The position numbers were made by a program, and so were the translations under genes. Below the pieces are notes generated by a model. The model was not told the origin of the DNA, searched no databases, and worked only from the letters and a program-made list of their open reading frames with translations. Below are positions 1-9,564 of a stretch of DNA of 64,000 bases, one piece after another. The stretch is from Planctomyces sp. (GTDB lineage Bacteria > Planctomycetota > Planctomycetia > Planctomycetales > Planctomycetaceae): NCBI GenBank assembly GCA_016795105.1, contig JAEUIH010000001.1, forward strand, positions 1 through 64,000. The letters run 5' to 3'. The number at the start of each line of letters is the position of its first letter. Position 1 is the stretch's first letter.

Positions 1-76
1 CAGACGCCAACTTCGAGACTCGCGACGAACTTTTGAGACCGCGATTTCTACGGTTTCATGCATTTCAGGACAGACA

Positions 77-375
77 CAAGCTACGACTTGTCCACGCGCT
101 GGTTCGAGTACTGCAGCGGCGCAGGGACGTGCTCGGGCAGGAATGCCCAAGCTACGACTTGTCCACGCGCTGGTTCGAGCACTGCGGCAGGGCAGGGACG
201 TGCTCGGGCAGGAATGCCCAAGCTACGACTTGTCCACGCGCTGGTTCGAGCACTGCGGCGGTGCAGGGGCGGCTCGGGCAGGAATGCCCAAGCTACGACT
301 TGTCCACGCGCTGGTTCGAGCACTGCGGCAGGGCAGGGACGTGCTCGGGCAGGAAAATGCCCAAGCTACGACTTG
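77..375. repeat. Tandem ~71-bp repeat, four units plus a partial fifth
   Basis: Units begin at 77, 148, 219 and 289 with a truncated copy at 362, giving periods of 71, 71, 70 and 73 bp. Each unit carries a short hairpin (GGGCA-GGAA-TGCCC) followed by AGCTACGACTTGTCC and a GC-rich spacer. The period is not a multiple of three, so open frames across it are by-products, not genes. Read on the minus strand, the partial copy lies about 19 nt after the stop codon of the LptA-like gene. Single copies of the same hairpin follow genes at 5833 and 12032. Confidence 0.93.
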
Positions 376-392
376 TTGCGACGACGCCTGCC

Positions 393-3300
393 CTATTGTG
401 AAGCCTGCACTCCGATAATTTCGTTGGCGACGAGGTGATCGCGAGTTGGGTAGTATTCGAATCTTTGTCCGACGAGGCTTCGAACTTCACCACGGGCTCC
501 GGGACGATGGAAGACAGTTGCGGGGCTTTCTCGGGTCGCTCTGAGGATGAACTGCTCTTTCACATGATCGTATGTGATTTTGTCGGCATCGCCGGAGAGT
601 TGCTGAGACTCAAGTCGGGCATTCCGGTCTGCTTCCAGGGTAAACGATGTTTCATCGGGTACCGGGGTTGAGACCGCAGCAATCGTCAGTTCTTCACATC
701 TGAGGATTCCGGTTCGAGGTGGAAGATCCGCAGTGCTGACAGTGCTGATATTGATTCGTTCGCCAAGATGCCGCACAGGGCCGAAGATCCCCGTGACGTG
801 CTGTTTGAGCCTCACAATTCGATCATTCAGATTCCCTGACAGATTCCCAATGAACTCCGTATCAACATAGACAAAGGCGGTCTCCGACGTTCGAACCGGT
901 GTATTTGCTCGTGCCATGATTCCGGGTGCGACCTTCATTCGGTTGCCACGATCCGGCTGAGTTGATCGAATCCAGCCTGGGCCATTTGCCTTAAATTCGC
1001 CGGTGTGCAAATTTACCACAAGGTCAGAGAACCGAGCTTCATGCTGAGCGTCAATGTTACCGGCAATCAGTTGGTCAACACGCACTTCAACCAGACTCTC
1101 ACACTCAATCTGACGAATCCCAGGGCGCTTTTGCGTCGCTTGATTGCTGGCAGGGGAACCCGAGCTGCTGGCTCGGGCTTCAAATGAATTGCCCGCTCCG
1201 GTTTGTGTCAGAGCCAGGTCGTCTGCGAAGTGAATCAGCATGCCGGCGCATTTGAGTTCCATATCATGAGATTCGCCGTCGTTCATAACTGCTCTGATCT
1301 TTCCCCGGAACGAAGCAGTGCGTCCGGCGAACGACATACGGTCGCCCCAGTAGATGTCGAGAGGAGAGGGTTTGCGAAGTGGTCTTCCCTGGAAATCCCG
1401 ATCGCTCACAAGCCGAATTCGTCCACTGCCTTCAACAGTGACTTCACGCTGACGGGGATCGATGTCAATCCTCTGACCTTCGATACGTCGAGTCGTGCTG
1501 ACAACAACGGCGGGATCGCCGAAGAGTGAAATTTGTTGTTCTGCCAGAAACCCGGTATCTGCCCGCAGGACATTGCCCGTTGCATTAAAACTCTGGTTTG
1601 TATCGGCCGCGGTGTGATCGACTGAAACACTTCCCTTCAGCCAGATATTTGAAAGCCGTCCGGTTTCCGATCCTCCACCTGCAACCATGTATGCTTCGAG
1701 TGTATCTGCGTCGAAGTGAGTAAATCCCCGAGCGGCTCCTGGTTCACCTGAAACACCTCCAGACATTCCGCCGGACGATACCGGCGAAACAACTACAGGC
1801 GACTGGGCATTGCCGTGAGCGACGTTGTCACTCGTAAAGTTGACAACCATTTGCTCTCGAGCCTTGCCACTGATTTGTTCACCGAATAATTCAACATTCT
1901 GTGTCGCCAGAATTCGCTTCGGTTTCAGCCCTCCAAGTGCAAACGATCCGGATTCAGCCTGAGGACTATCGGATCGCTGTGCGTTGGGTGCCTGACTGCT
2001 GGATCCATGAATGGTGCCAGGATCACGGTTTTCCAGCTCGACTTCAACGAGTTCGCCCGACATTCGAAACTGTCGCTCCGGCTGAGCAATTTGAACTCCC
2101 TTACGAAAAATCAGTTTCGGTTGTTCTCCGTTGAGAAATGAAAATGACTCGGACCACGCCGCAGAGAGACTTTCCTGCACGTCTTCTTCGGGATGCCGAA
2201 TGACACCTGGTCCACGGCACTCCAGTGACTGAAGCTTGCCGCCATCCGCATGATAGACCAGGATCCATGGAGAAAGGAGTTCGCTTGCCTCCTGTTGGAT
2301 TCGCACCGGGTACGGACGCCCTTCAGCATCGGTGAACGTATTCTGAAGCTCCATCAACCGCTGATCCAGGCGATAGAGCAGGTTCGTCATCGTCGCAATG
2401 ACGTTTTCCTGCTCGGATTGAAAGATGACCGGCAATGCCCGACTTCCTTCGGCGCGAATCGTATCGAGTTCCAGCTGACCGGGAGAGGTGGACGTCTTTT
2501 CGTCGGGCCGAATTTCAGGACGCAGCTGCAACGTCAACTGAGAACAGCGAAGGGTATCGACCATCCCCGAAGGCAAAGGACGCTCAATCAGGATTTGGTT
2601 TTCGACCGATGGTCTCTGAGTTCGGGGTCCCATGAACGTCGCAGTGTGTGTCGGAACAAAGAACTCAAAGCCGTTTCTGGCATCAATCTTCAGGTGCGTC
2701 GCCTCTCGCTTCTTGTCTTTGTCCTGCAGCATTAAATCGCACTGCACGCGCCCGTTCAGGCGAATCCACTGAACATTGCTGACAGACATCAGCCCCTGAT
2801 CGTCGTCTTCCTGCGAAGGAAGCAACTGAATTTCAATACCATCCTGAGCGACAGCCGTATGACCTTCCCATGCAAACATCACGGGAGCACTGCTGAAGAT
2901 TCGCAGAGAATCGTCTGAGATATTGAAATTATGCCCGTCGATTCTCAGTCCATGCGGACCTCGAATCCGAACATCGCCCTGAAGTGCGCCTCGAGTGATT
3001 CGACCAAATGATGCGGAATTCTGTGTCAGCGGAGACGAACTCTCGATCCTCGCCGATGCCGCTGTCATTGTGACCGGGACATCCTCGCCTTCCAGTTCCC
3101 AAAGCACGGCAACAGGTTCAACCTTTACGGTATGGTCGTCATCCTGAAGAAGCAGCTGTTTTGCATACAGAATTCGACCGCCGTCACGGAACTGCTTTCC
3201 TGCTTCAGCGACCCATGGATCCTCTCGAAACCAGGTCTCGGCTGGCTTTCGAAATTCCGAGGTCCGCTGTTGAGGCTTCTGCGATCGCGGGCCTTTTGCT

Positions 3301-3428
3301 GCGGTCTCTGGGCGATCCACATGCAGCAGCGGGCGCGTCAACATGGCGTATGTTCCATACGCGCCAATCAGCAGAATGCCGATCAGCAGCGTTCGAATTC
3401 CACGTGTCTGTCGAAACAGTGAATTCAT
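393..3428 (-). CDS. Large LptA/LptC-like (OstA-type) beta-jellyroll protein
   Basis: A 1011-residue protein with an N-terminal membrane anchor (about residues 12-32, TLLIGILLIGAYGTYAML) followed by a long periplasmic region. That region is made of repeated short beta-strand patterns typical of LptA, LptC and OstA folds: stretches about forming, storing and masking layers such as RIDGHNFNISDDSLRIFS, LRADTGFLAEQQISLFGDP and LSGDADKITYDHVKEQFILR. Family knowledge: such proteins bridge LPS from inner to outer membrane. The gene follows the Kdo-pathway isomerase by 18 nt on the same strand, matching the kdsD-lptC-lptA order of other Gram-negatives. It is far longer than E. coli LptA (about 185 aa), suggesting fused or repeated jellyroll modules. 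The family assignment is by eye; the operon context is the strongest support. Confidence 0.7.
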   Translation of the reverse strand: MNSLFRQTRGIRTLLIGILLIGAYGTYAMLTRPLLHVDRPETAAKGPRSQKPQQRTSEFRKPAETWFREDPWVAEAGKQFRDGGRILYAKQLLLQDDDHTVKVEPVAVLWELEGEDVPVTMTAASARIESSSPLTQNSASFGRITRGALQGDVRIRGPHGLRIDGHNFNISDDSLRIFSSAPVMFAWEGHTAVAQDGIEIQLLPSQEDDDQGLMSVSNVQWIRLNGRVQCDLMLQDKDKKREATHLKIDARNGFEFFVPTHTATFMGPRTQRPSVENQILIERPLPSGMVDTLRCSQLTLQLRPEIRPDEKTSTSPGQLELDTIRAEGSRALPVIFQSEQENVIATMTNLLYRLDQRLMELQNTFTDAEGRPYPVRIQQEASELLSPWILVYHADGGKLQSLECRGPGVIRHPEEDVQESLSAAWSESFSFLNGEQPKLIFRKGVQIAQPERQFRMSGELVEVELENRDPGTIHGSSSQAPNAQRSDSPQAESGSFALGGLKPKRILATQNVELFGEQISGKAREQMVVNFTSDNVAHGNAQSPVVVSPVSSGGMSGGVSGEPGAARGFTHFDADTLEAYMVAGGGSETGRLSNIWLKGSVSVDHTAADTNQSFNATGNVLRADTGFLAEQQISLFGDPAVVVSTTRRIEGQRIDIDPRQREVTVEGSGRIRLVSDRDFQGRPLRKPSPLDIYWGDRMSFAGRTASFRGKIRAVMNDGESHDMELKCAGMLIHFADDLALTQTGAGNSFEARASSSGSPASNQATQKRPGIRQIECESLVEVRVDQLIAGNIDAQHEARFSDLVVNLHTGEFKANGPGWIRSTQPDRGNRMKVAPGIMARANTPVRTSETAFVYVDTEFIGNLSGNLNDRIVRLKQHVTGIFGPVRHLGERINISTVSTADLPPRTGILRCEELTIAAVSTPVPDETSFTLEADRNARLESQQLSGDADKITYDHVKEQFILRATRESPATVFHRPGARGEVRSLVGQRFEYYPTRDHLVANEIIGVQASQ

Positions 3429-3446
3429 AGGTTTCCTCTGAGAAAT

Positions 3447-4514
3447 TTATCCTGCATGGCGAAGAGTCGCAGAGGAACTTCTGTTTTCAGCCTCAAGGTA
3501 CGCTGGATCAACGACCTGAAGGACATCCGTGATGTCTAGCATTCCAACTGGATTGCGGTGTGCATCGATCACTGGTATCTCACTCAGCTTTCGTTCCGAC
3601 ATCAGATGGATGGCCTGGGGCAGCAGTACATCAGGTTTGATGGTGATCGGATTGACGGTCATTACGTGTCGAATCTGCTGGTCCAGCTGTTCGTCTCGTC
3701 GATGCTCAAACAATCTCGCGAGGTCACTATCTGTGAACAGACCCGTCAATCGGCCGTCTTCTGAAGTCAGGATCACAGCCCCGGTACGACGACCGGGCTT
3801 GCTGTGGTTAATCATTACCTGTCGAACCGTCTCCGTTTCCAGTGCCACTCGCACCTGCGGGCCCGTCCGCATAATCTCCCGAACAGGTTTCAACTGTCTT
3901 CCAAGATTTCCGGCAGGATGAAACATTGCGAAGTCTCTCGCAGTGAATCCTCGCAACTGACTTACCACAAGCGCCAAAGCATCCCCCATCGCCAGCATTG
4001 CTGTAGTACTGCAGGACGGAGCAAGCCCCAGGCTGCCGGCTTCTGAATGGCGACCAATACAGATCACGACGTCTGAATGTCGTGCCAGTGGATTGTCGAC
4101 ATCCCGCGTCAACGCAATAACCGGGATGTGCATACGACGAAGGGACGGCAACAGCCTGAGCACCTCTTCGGATTCTCCACTGTTCGACAATGCCAGCAAC
4201 ACATCGCCAACAGCAACACAACCAAGGTCACCGTGCAGAGCTTCCGTTGGATGAATGAAGTGCGATCGAGTTCCCAGGCTGGAAAACGTAGCAACAATCT
4301 TCTGGCCGATCAGCCCGGCCTTGCCAACTCCCGTAACAACAACACTGCCTCGACACGATCGAATCATTCGCGTCGCATCGCAGAACGAATCCGTCAATGA
4401 TTCTGAAAGCGACTGAAGTGCCAGCGACTCCTGCCGGATGATATTTCGTGCTTCCTGAAGCTGGTCCGCTTCCGAAATTGAAATCACCGGTCGTTTCGAA
4501 AGACCGTCCGTCAT
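3447..4514 (-). CDS. Arabinose-5-phosphate isomerase, KpsF/GutQ (KdsD) family
   Basis: A 355-residue protein of standard family length. An N-terminal SIS domain (about 40-180) shows GVGKAGLIGQK, HPTEALHGDLG and LALSNSGESEE, the sugar-phosphate binding signatures of KdsD. Two C-terminal CBS domains follow (about 210-345; REIMRTGPQVRV and HVMTVNPITIKPD open the two repeats). The enzyme converts ribulose 5-phosphate to arabinose 5-phosphate, the first committed step to Kdo for LPS. It is directly upstream of the LptA-like gene and probably co-transcribed with it. Its start faces the aminotransferase gene across a divergent intergenic region of about 190 bp. Confidence 0.93.
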   Translation of the reverse strand: MTDGLSKRPVISISEADQLQEARNIIRQESLALQSLSESLTDSFCDATRMIRSCRGSVVVTGVGKAGLIGQKIVATFSSLGTRSHFIHPTEALHGDLGCVAVGDVLLALSNSGESEEVLRLLPSLRRMHIPVIALTRDVDNPLARHSDVVICIGRHSEAGSLGLAPSCSTTAMLAMGDALALVVSQLRGFTARDFAMFHPAGNLGRQLKPVREIMRTGPQVRVALETETVRQVMINHSKPGRRTGAVILTSEDGRLTGLFTDSDLARLFEHRRDEQLDQQIRHVMTVNPITIKPDVLLPQAIHLMSERKLSEIPVIDAHRNPVGMLDITDVLQVVDPAYLEAENRSSSATLRHAG

Positions 4515-4627
4515 AGTGTCATCCCTGACTTGATAGAACTGAGTCTGCGCTTCGCTTCGTTGCGAATGACCGGTAGTCTACGCCCAATCGGTGTTTTTCG
4601 TCAATTCCACCCCCGAATCTACCGATC

Positions 4628-4660
4628 GCCGTAACGTGCAGACAGGAAAAGAGTTACGGC
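4628..4660. promoter_or_regulatory. 8-bp inverted repeat in a divergent promoter region
   Basis: GCCGTAAC at 4628-4635 is perfectly repeated in inverse at 4653-4660 (GTTACGGC) with a 17-bp spacer. It lies between the divergent kdsD and aminotransferase genes, about 40 bp before the chosen aminotransferase start. There is no T-run, so a terminator is unlikely. An operator or leader hairpin is possible, but nothing identifies the binding protein. Confidence 0.4.
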
Positions 4661-4701
4661 TACCGAGTCCCTTTGGATTTCCTGCATGTCGAGTTTTTGC
4701 A

Positions 4702-5835
4702 ATGGATGTCGAACTACTGCGAACTCAGATGTCGGTCGTCAACGAATGGATCTATCTCGATCACGCGGCAGTTGCACCCCTGCCAAATCCAGTGGCCGAC
4801 TCGATGCAACGCTGGATCGAAGAAGCTCGCTATCATGGAGCCGCTCACTGGAATACATGGCGACGTCAGATCGAAAAACTGCGTGTATTGATGGCCGGAC
4901 TTCTCAATGCCAAACCCAATGAGATTGCTTTGATTCGCAATACAACCGAAGGTGTCTCCATCATTGCCAACGGCTGGAAGTGGAAGCCGGGTGACAGTGT
5001 CGTTGTTCCGAGCTGCGAATTTCCCAGCAATCTCTATCCCTGGCTGCAGCTTCGCGATCAGGGGGTTAATGTGCGCATCGTCGAAGTTCAACATGAAAGT
5101 TCTGCTGCCCTTGTCACGAGCGCTATCGCCTCCGCCTGCGATAGTTCAACTCGAATCATTGCCCTGAGTTGGGTCGACTATGTTTCCGGCATTCGACGCG
5201 ATCTGAATGACCTGACCCTCGTTGCAGAGCGGTGTGGAGCCCGATTGTTTGTTGATGCAATTCAGGGACTGGGTGTCATTCCTCTGGATGTGCAGCAGAC
5301 TCCCGTCGATTTTCTGGCGGCCGATGGTCACAAATGGATGCTTGGTCCTGAAGGTGCCGGTGTGCTGTATGTGAAAGAATCGCTGCTTGACCAATTGAAT
5401 GTATCCGGATCGGGCTGGAACAGCGTTAACCACGCAGGCGACTTTTCAAACCCTGACCTGGCATTACGAAACTCGGCTGCTCGCTACGAAGCCGGTACAT
5501 ATCCCGCTGTTACAATGACTGGGCTCCTGTCAGCGATGGAGTTGATCACTGCGATTGGAATTCACTGCATTTGGAAGCAGCTGCAGATTGTCAGAGACGA
5601 ATTCTGTCTCGCCGCCAAACACGCAGGGTTAAATCCACTCGAAGTTCTGCCTGATGAACAGTCCGGTATCATCGCCTGCAAGGTTTCGCAGGGAGCGAGG
5701 GAATTGTCCCGCAGCCTAAGAAATCATGGGATCATCACGAACATCCGCGGAGGACTGCTGCGAATCAGCCCGCACGTTTACAACACCCCGGAAGAAGCCG
5801 CAGAATTTCTAAAATGTGCAAAAACAACTAAGTAG
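4702..5835 (+). CDS. Aminotransferase class V (cysteine desulfurase-like) protein
   Basis: A PLP-dependent fold-type I enzyme of 377 residues from the chosen ATG (MDVELLRTQMSV). An earlier in-frame ATG at 4591 would add 37 residues that do not resemble the family. Visible class V features are YLDHAAVAPLP near the N-terminus, NTTEGVSIIANG, SWVDYVSGIRRDL, and FLAADGHKWMLGPEGAG, whose Lys is the expected PLP-binding residue. The usual catalytic Cys loop of cysteine desulfurases is not evident, so the substrate is unknown; isopenicillin-epimerase-like or selenocysteine-lyase-like relatives are equally possible. The stop codon TAG lies in AAGTAGC, the first bases of a hairpin repeat. Confidence 0.85.
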   Translation: MDVELLRTQMSVVNEWIYLDHAAVAPLPNPVADSMQRWIEEARYHGAAHWNTWRRQIEKLRVLMAGLLNAKPNEIALIRNTTEGVSIIANGWKWKPGDSVVVPSCEFPSNLYPWLQLRDQGVNVRIVEVQHESSAALVTSAIASACDSSTRIIALSWVDYVSGIRRDLNDLTLVAERCGARLFVDAIQGLGVIPLDVQQTPVDFLAADGHKWMLGPEGAGVLYVKESLLDQLNVSGSGWNSVNHAGDFSNPDLALRNSAARYEAGTYPAVTMTGLLSAMELITAIGIHCIWKQLQIVRDEFCLAAKHAGLNPLEVLPDEQSGIIACKVSQGARELSRSLRNHGIITNIRGGLLRISPHVYNTPEEAAEFLKCAKTTK

Positions 5836-5856
5836 CTTGGGCATTCCTGCCCGAGC
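5833..5856. repeat. Stop-codon-proximal hairpin repeat (GGGCA-TTCC-TGCCC type)
   Basis: The sequence starts at the aminotransferase stop codon (TAG) and folds as GCTTGGGCA / TGCCCGAGC around a TTCC loop, with one T·G pair. It is the same element as in the tandem array at 77-375, read in reverse. A C-rich run follows. Confidence 0.8.
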
Positions 5857-6042
5857 CCCCCCCCTGGCTATCCCTGCATCAAACCAGCGTATCAACGTGC
5901 TGGAATGGGGTTGGACCAGGACGGTTGGGGAGAAAAAGCGGGGAGCGGGAAACGTGTTGCAGGGTTAGGTTGTAAGAATTGATTTTTCAATTTCTAAAAG
6001 ATTTCCGAGGGAAAAAGGCGGTTGGAAACCGATCTGGTTTTC

Positions 6043-6089
6043 ATACAACATTTAGTGTTGACAGTCTTCATGAACACTTTATATTGCGT
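6043..6089 (+). promoter_or_regulatory. nrdA promoter with two NrdR boxes
   Basis: Two 16-bp sites fit the NrdR box consensus ACACWATATATWGTGT. ATACAACATTTAGTGT (6043-6058) matches 13/16 and ACACTTTATATTGCGT (6074-6089) matches 14/16. Their starts are 31 bp apart, three helical turns, the usual NrdR spacing. A sigma-70-type promoter lies between and across them: TTGACA at 6058-6063, a 16-bp spacer, and TATATT at 6080-6085 inside the second box. This is the classical geometry for repression by the ATP/dATP-sensing regulator NrdR. Transcription would start near 6092, leaving a leader of about 400 nt before nrdA. The match was counted by eye. Confidence 0.82.
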
Positions 6090-6255
6090 TTCGTTCGATT
6101 GAATCTGTTGCCGCCAAAATGGCAGCCAACGGTCGCAAACGATTGTCGCAAAACGGTTTGAGCGACCTTTGATTGGATTCATTGACAGTATTTGTTCGGT
6201 CAGTATTCTGCCGGACATCGGTAAGGACGCCCCTCTCAACAGGAGGTTGATTAAC

Positions 6256-6321
6256 ATGTCTCGAGCCATGGTCAGTTGCTGTACCGACGTGCTGTCGGAA
6301 CGGTCAGTTAATTGCTGTTAG
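6256..6321 (+). CDS. Possible 21-residue leader peptide upstream of nrdA
   Basis: An ATG at 6256 is preceded by AGGAGG with a 9-nt spacer, the strongest ribosome-binding site in the nrdA leader. The frame encodes MSRAMVSCCTDVLSERSVNCC and stops at 6321, 169 nt before nrdA. Two Cys-Cys pairs in 21 residues are unusual. It could be a regulatory leader peptide, or a chance frame. No terminator-antiterminator pair was recognised downstream of it. Confidence 0.35.
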   Translation: MSRAMVSCCTDVLSERSVNCC

Positions 6322-6490
6322 CTGGCGAGTCCCGTAATTCAGGCTGAGTTCGGTGCTGCGCGAATTGTGAGTGGGTGGGCATGTGAGTTGAGAAGTGAGT
6401 AATCGAGGTTTGTCGTTGAGCGGTCCGGTTGATGGAGTGTCTGCGTAAGATGCGCAGTTTTCACGAGGAAGAGAGAAGGGGAGACGCCGA

Positions 6491-9409
6491 ATGATTCGTG
6501 CACAGGGAGAGTGGATTGTCCGCAAACGTGATGGCCGGTTGGCTCCGTTTGAACCGAAGTTGATATTTCGCGCGATCACGAATGCGTTTCGTGCGGAGTT
6601 GAATCTGGCGGATTCGCAACCGTTGGAGAAGGACGTTGAGCGGGAGATTACTGCGGTCACGGATCAGGTGACTCGAGATATTGCTTCGGACGCTGCCACG
6701 GATCGTGGAGCGGGTGTCGAGCAGGTTCAGGATATGGTCGAGATCGAGCTGATGAAGCGAGGTCACTACCGGGTTGCTCGTCGCTATATCGTATACCGGG
6801 CAGAACATGCGAAGATTCGATCTCTTCAGCAGCAGGATACTCTGGAAGAATCCGAAACGGTCAGGCCTCGACTGTATGTGAAGCTTGAAGACGGCGTGCG
6901 AGTTCCGTTTGACAGCAATCGAATTCGCCGTCGACTGGAACTGGCGTGTGCGGGTTTGCCGGACTGTGAGTCGGACGACCTGTTGCAGGAGGTGATGAAG
7001 TCGGTCTTCGACGGAATTTCGATTTCCGAAATCTATCGAGCGATGATTCTGGCGGCTCGAACGAGGATCGAACGCGATCCGGCCTACGACATTGTTGCGG
7101 CTCGACTGCTGCGGATGGTCATCAGCAACGAAGCACTGGGCAGTTCGCCGATTGATGCTCAGGATTACAATAAGCTCTACCGGAATCAGTTCGAACACTA
7201 CATCATTGACGGGATTGTCGCGGACCGGCTGACACCGGAACTCAGAAAATTTAATTTGACTCGACTTGCCGCAGCGATTAAGCCCGAGCGTGACGGCCTG
7301 TTCAAGTATCCAGGAATACAGGCGGTCTACGACCGTTACCTCCTGCATATCGAAGGTCGACGAATTGAAACGCCTCAGTACTTCTGGATGCGAGTTGCCA
7401 TGGGGCTCGCGATCACGGAAGAGATGCCGGAAGAGCGTGCCATCGAGTTCTATAACATTCTGTCGACATTTCGATTTACATCGGCCACACCAACTCTGTT
7501 TAACTCTGCAACGAACCACCCACAGTTGAGTTCGTGTTACCTGTCGACGGTAAAGGACGACCTGGAGCACATTTTCAAGTGTGTCTCGGACAATGCGAAG
7601 TTGAGCAAATGGGCGGGCGGTCTTGGAAACGACTGGACTGGAATTCGTGCGACGAATGCGTACATCAAAGGTACGAATGGTCGAAGTCAGGGTGTGATTC
7701 CATTTTTGAAAGTCGTTAACGACACGGCTGTCGCCGTGAATCAGGGCGGCAAGCGAAAAGGGGCTGTTTGTTCGTACCTCGAGTCCTGGCACCTGGACAT
7801 TGAGGAATTTCTGGACTTGCGGAAGAATACGGGAGACGACCGTCGTCGAACGCACGACATGCACACCGCTAACTGGATTCCGGACCTGTTTATGAAGCGG
7901 GTTCAGATGGAAGGCGAGTGGACTCTGTTCAGCCCGGACGAAGTCCCGGACCTGCACGACCTCTACGGTCGCGCGTTTGAAGATCGGTATGTTGAATACG
8001 AACGGCTGGCGGCAGAAGGCCGGATTCGAATGTTCCGCACGGTTCCCGCAGTGGAGCTGTGGCGCAAGATGCTGACTCGATTGTTTGAAACCGGCCATCC
8101 ATGGATCACATGGAAAGATCCTTCAAACATTCGGTCCCCTCAGGATCACACGGGAGTTGTTCACAGCAGTAATCTCTGCACAGAGATTCTTCTGAACACA
8201 TCTGCGGCTGAGATTGCAGTTTGCAACCTCGGTTCGGTGAACCTGCCCGCCCATGTTGTGGACGGGGTACTGGACCTTCCAATGCTGGAAGAGACAGTTC
8301 GCACTGCGATGCGAATGCTGGATAACGTCGTGGACATCAACTTCTATCCGACGGATGAGGCGCGAGCATCGAACCAGCGGCATCGACCGGTAGGACTTGG
8401 AGTCATGGGATTCCAGGATGCACTGGTGGCCATGAACATCAGCTATGCCAGCCAGCAGGCCGTGGAATTTGCTGATTACAGTATGGAAGCAATTTCTTAC
8501 TTTTCGATTCTGGCATCGTCAGAACTTGCAGCTGAACGAGGTGTCTACAGCACCTATCGTGGTTCAAAATGGGATCGAGGATTATTGCCAATTGACACGA
8601 TGGATTTGCTGGAACGTGAACGTGGCTGCGGAATTGACGTGGACCGCTCATCGAAGATGGACTGGGCGCCCGTGCGAGCTGCTGTGGCTGCACACGGGAT
8701 GCGAAACAGCAACTGCATGGCCATTGCACCGACAGCAACGATCTCCACGATCATCGGTGTTTCGCAGTCCATCGAGCCAATGTATAAGCATCTCTATGTG
8801 AAGAGCAATCTCTCCGGAGAGTTTACGCATCTCAATACATCTCTCGTGACTGAACTGAAGTCCCGAGGATTGTGGGATGCTGACATGCTCGAAGCCCTCA
8901 AGTATTTCGACGGAGTTCTGACCGATATTCCACGAGTTCCATCAGACATTAAGGCTCGATACCTGACAGCGTTTGAGATCGACGCGAAATGGCTGATTGA
9001 ATGTGCGGCTCGTCGGCAAAAGTGGATCGACATGGGCCAGTCTCTGAATCTGTACATGCTCGAGCCAAGCGGTCGCAAGTTGAATGATATGTACTTTCTG
9101 GCCTGGAGAAAGGGCCTGAAAACGACGTATTACCTGCGAACTCTTGCAGCGACGCAGGTCGAGAAATCCACTGTGGACGTCAACAAGTTTGGTGTCCAGC
9201 CACGATGGATGAAGAGCAAGAGTGCATCGAGCGACATTCAGGTTGCTCGAGAAGACGAACGAAATCGTTCAGACGCTGCCAGCCCTGTTGCAGGTCCTCA
9301 TGGGGTTCAGGCTGTTCAGAGTGCTCCGGTCGTTGATGTTCCGGCGACGGACATGACAAATGTCAAGGCCTGCAGCCTCGACAACCCGGACTGCGAAGCC
9401 TGCCAGTAA
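6491..9409 (+). CDS. Ribonucleoside-diphosphate reductase large (alpha) subunit, class I
   Basis: A 972-residue NrdA that reduces ribonucleoside diphosphates to deoxyribonucleotides. Two ATP-cone domains are visible in tandem: residues about 1-110 ([20 protein letters not shown]) and about 128-225 ([20 protein letters not shown]). The ten-stranded barrel then carries the expected cysteines and motif: [22 protein letters not shown] (the N-x-C-x-E active site) and [10 protein letters not shown]. The C-terminus ends [12 protein letters not shown], holding the redox-active CxxC tail for thioredoxin-type reductants. The gene lies behind a long leader and NrdR-box promoter. A GAAGAGAGAAGGGGAG stretch provides the ribosome-binding site. 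Two cones suggest elaborate dATP inhibition. The partner nrdB is 1.5 kb downstream, after an unrelated gene. Confidence 0.97.
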   Translation: MIRAQGEWIVRKRDGRLAPFEPKLIFRAITNAFRAELNLADSQPLEKDVEREITAVTDQVTRDIASDAATDRGAGVEQVQDMVEIELMKRGHYRVARRYIVYRAEHAKIRSLQQQDTLEESETVRPRLYVKLEDGVRVPFDSNRIRRRLELACAGLPDCESDDLLQEVMKSVFDGISISEIYRAMILAARTRIERDPAYDIVAARLLRMVISNEALGSSPIDAQDYNKLYRNQFEHYIIDGIVADRLTPELRKFNLTRLAAAIKPERDGLFKYPGIQAVYDRYLLHIEGRRIETPQYFWMRVAMGLAITEEMPEERAIEFYNILSTFRFTSATPTLFNSATNHPQLSSCYLSTVKDDLEHIFKCVSDNAKLSKWAGGLGNDWTGIRATNAYIKGTNGRSQGVIPFLKVVNDTAVAVNQGGKRKGAVCSYLESWHLDIEEFLDLRKNTGDDRRRTHDMHTANWIPDLFMKRVQMEGEWTLFSPDEVPDLHDLYGRAFEDRYVEYERLAAEGRIRMFRTVPAVELWRKMLTRLFETGHPWITWKDPSNIRSPQDHTGVVHSSNLCTEILLNTSAAEIAVCNLGSVNLPAHVVDGVLDLPMLEETVRTAMRMLDNVVDINFYPTDEARASNQRHRPVGLGVMGFQDALVAMNISYASQQAVEFADYSMEAISYFSILASSELAAERGVYSTYRGSKWDRGLLPIDTMDLLERERGCGIDVDRSSKMDWAPVRAAVAAHGMRNSNCMAIAPTATISTIIGVSQSIEPMYKHLYVKSNLSGEFTHLNTSLVTELKSRGLWDADMLEALKYFDGVLTDIPRVPSDIKARYLTAFEIDAKWLIECAARRQKWIDMGQSLNLYMLEPSGRKLNDMYFLAWRKGLKTTYYLRTLAATQVEKSTVDVNKFGVQPRWMKSKSASSDIQVAREDERNRSDAASPVAGPHGVQAVQSAPVVDVPATDMTNVKACSLDNPDCEACQ

Positions 9410-9429
9410 GCGGTCAAATTTGTGTCACA

Positions 9430-9465
9430 GGAAATCGTCGTGCTGGAAACATCACGACGATTTCC
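9430..9465 (+). terminator. Strong 13-bp hairpin after nrdA
   Basis: GGAAATCGTCGTG (9430-9442) pairs perfectly with CACGACGATTTCC (9453-9465) around a 10-nt loop, 20 nt after the nrdA stop. There is no U-run, so it may be a 3'-end stabiliser or a partial attenuator between nrdA and the sulfite-oxidase-like gene rather than a complete intrinsic terminator. Confidence 0.55.
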
Positions 9466-9564
9466 GGACACTGATGTTGTCCGCTGAATAGGCTGCACCA
9501 GCAGCACCCACCAGGAATTTCCTGAGCGGAGATGGGCGTACTCAATACTCTGAGGAGACCGGTG

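Noticed and set aside
33-438. Open frames across the 71-bp tandem array
   Set aside because: The repeat is open in several frames because its period is not a multiple of three; the products are only repeat translation.
6461-8098. Long minus-strand frame inside nrdA
   Set aside because: It mirrors the nrdA coding sequence; nrdA has all family motifs, and the opposite frame has none.
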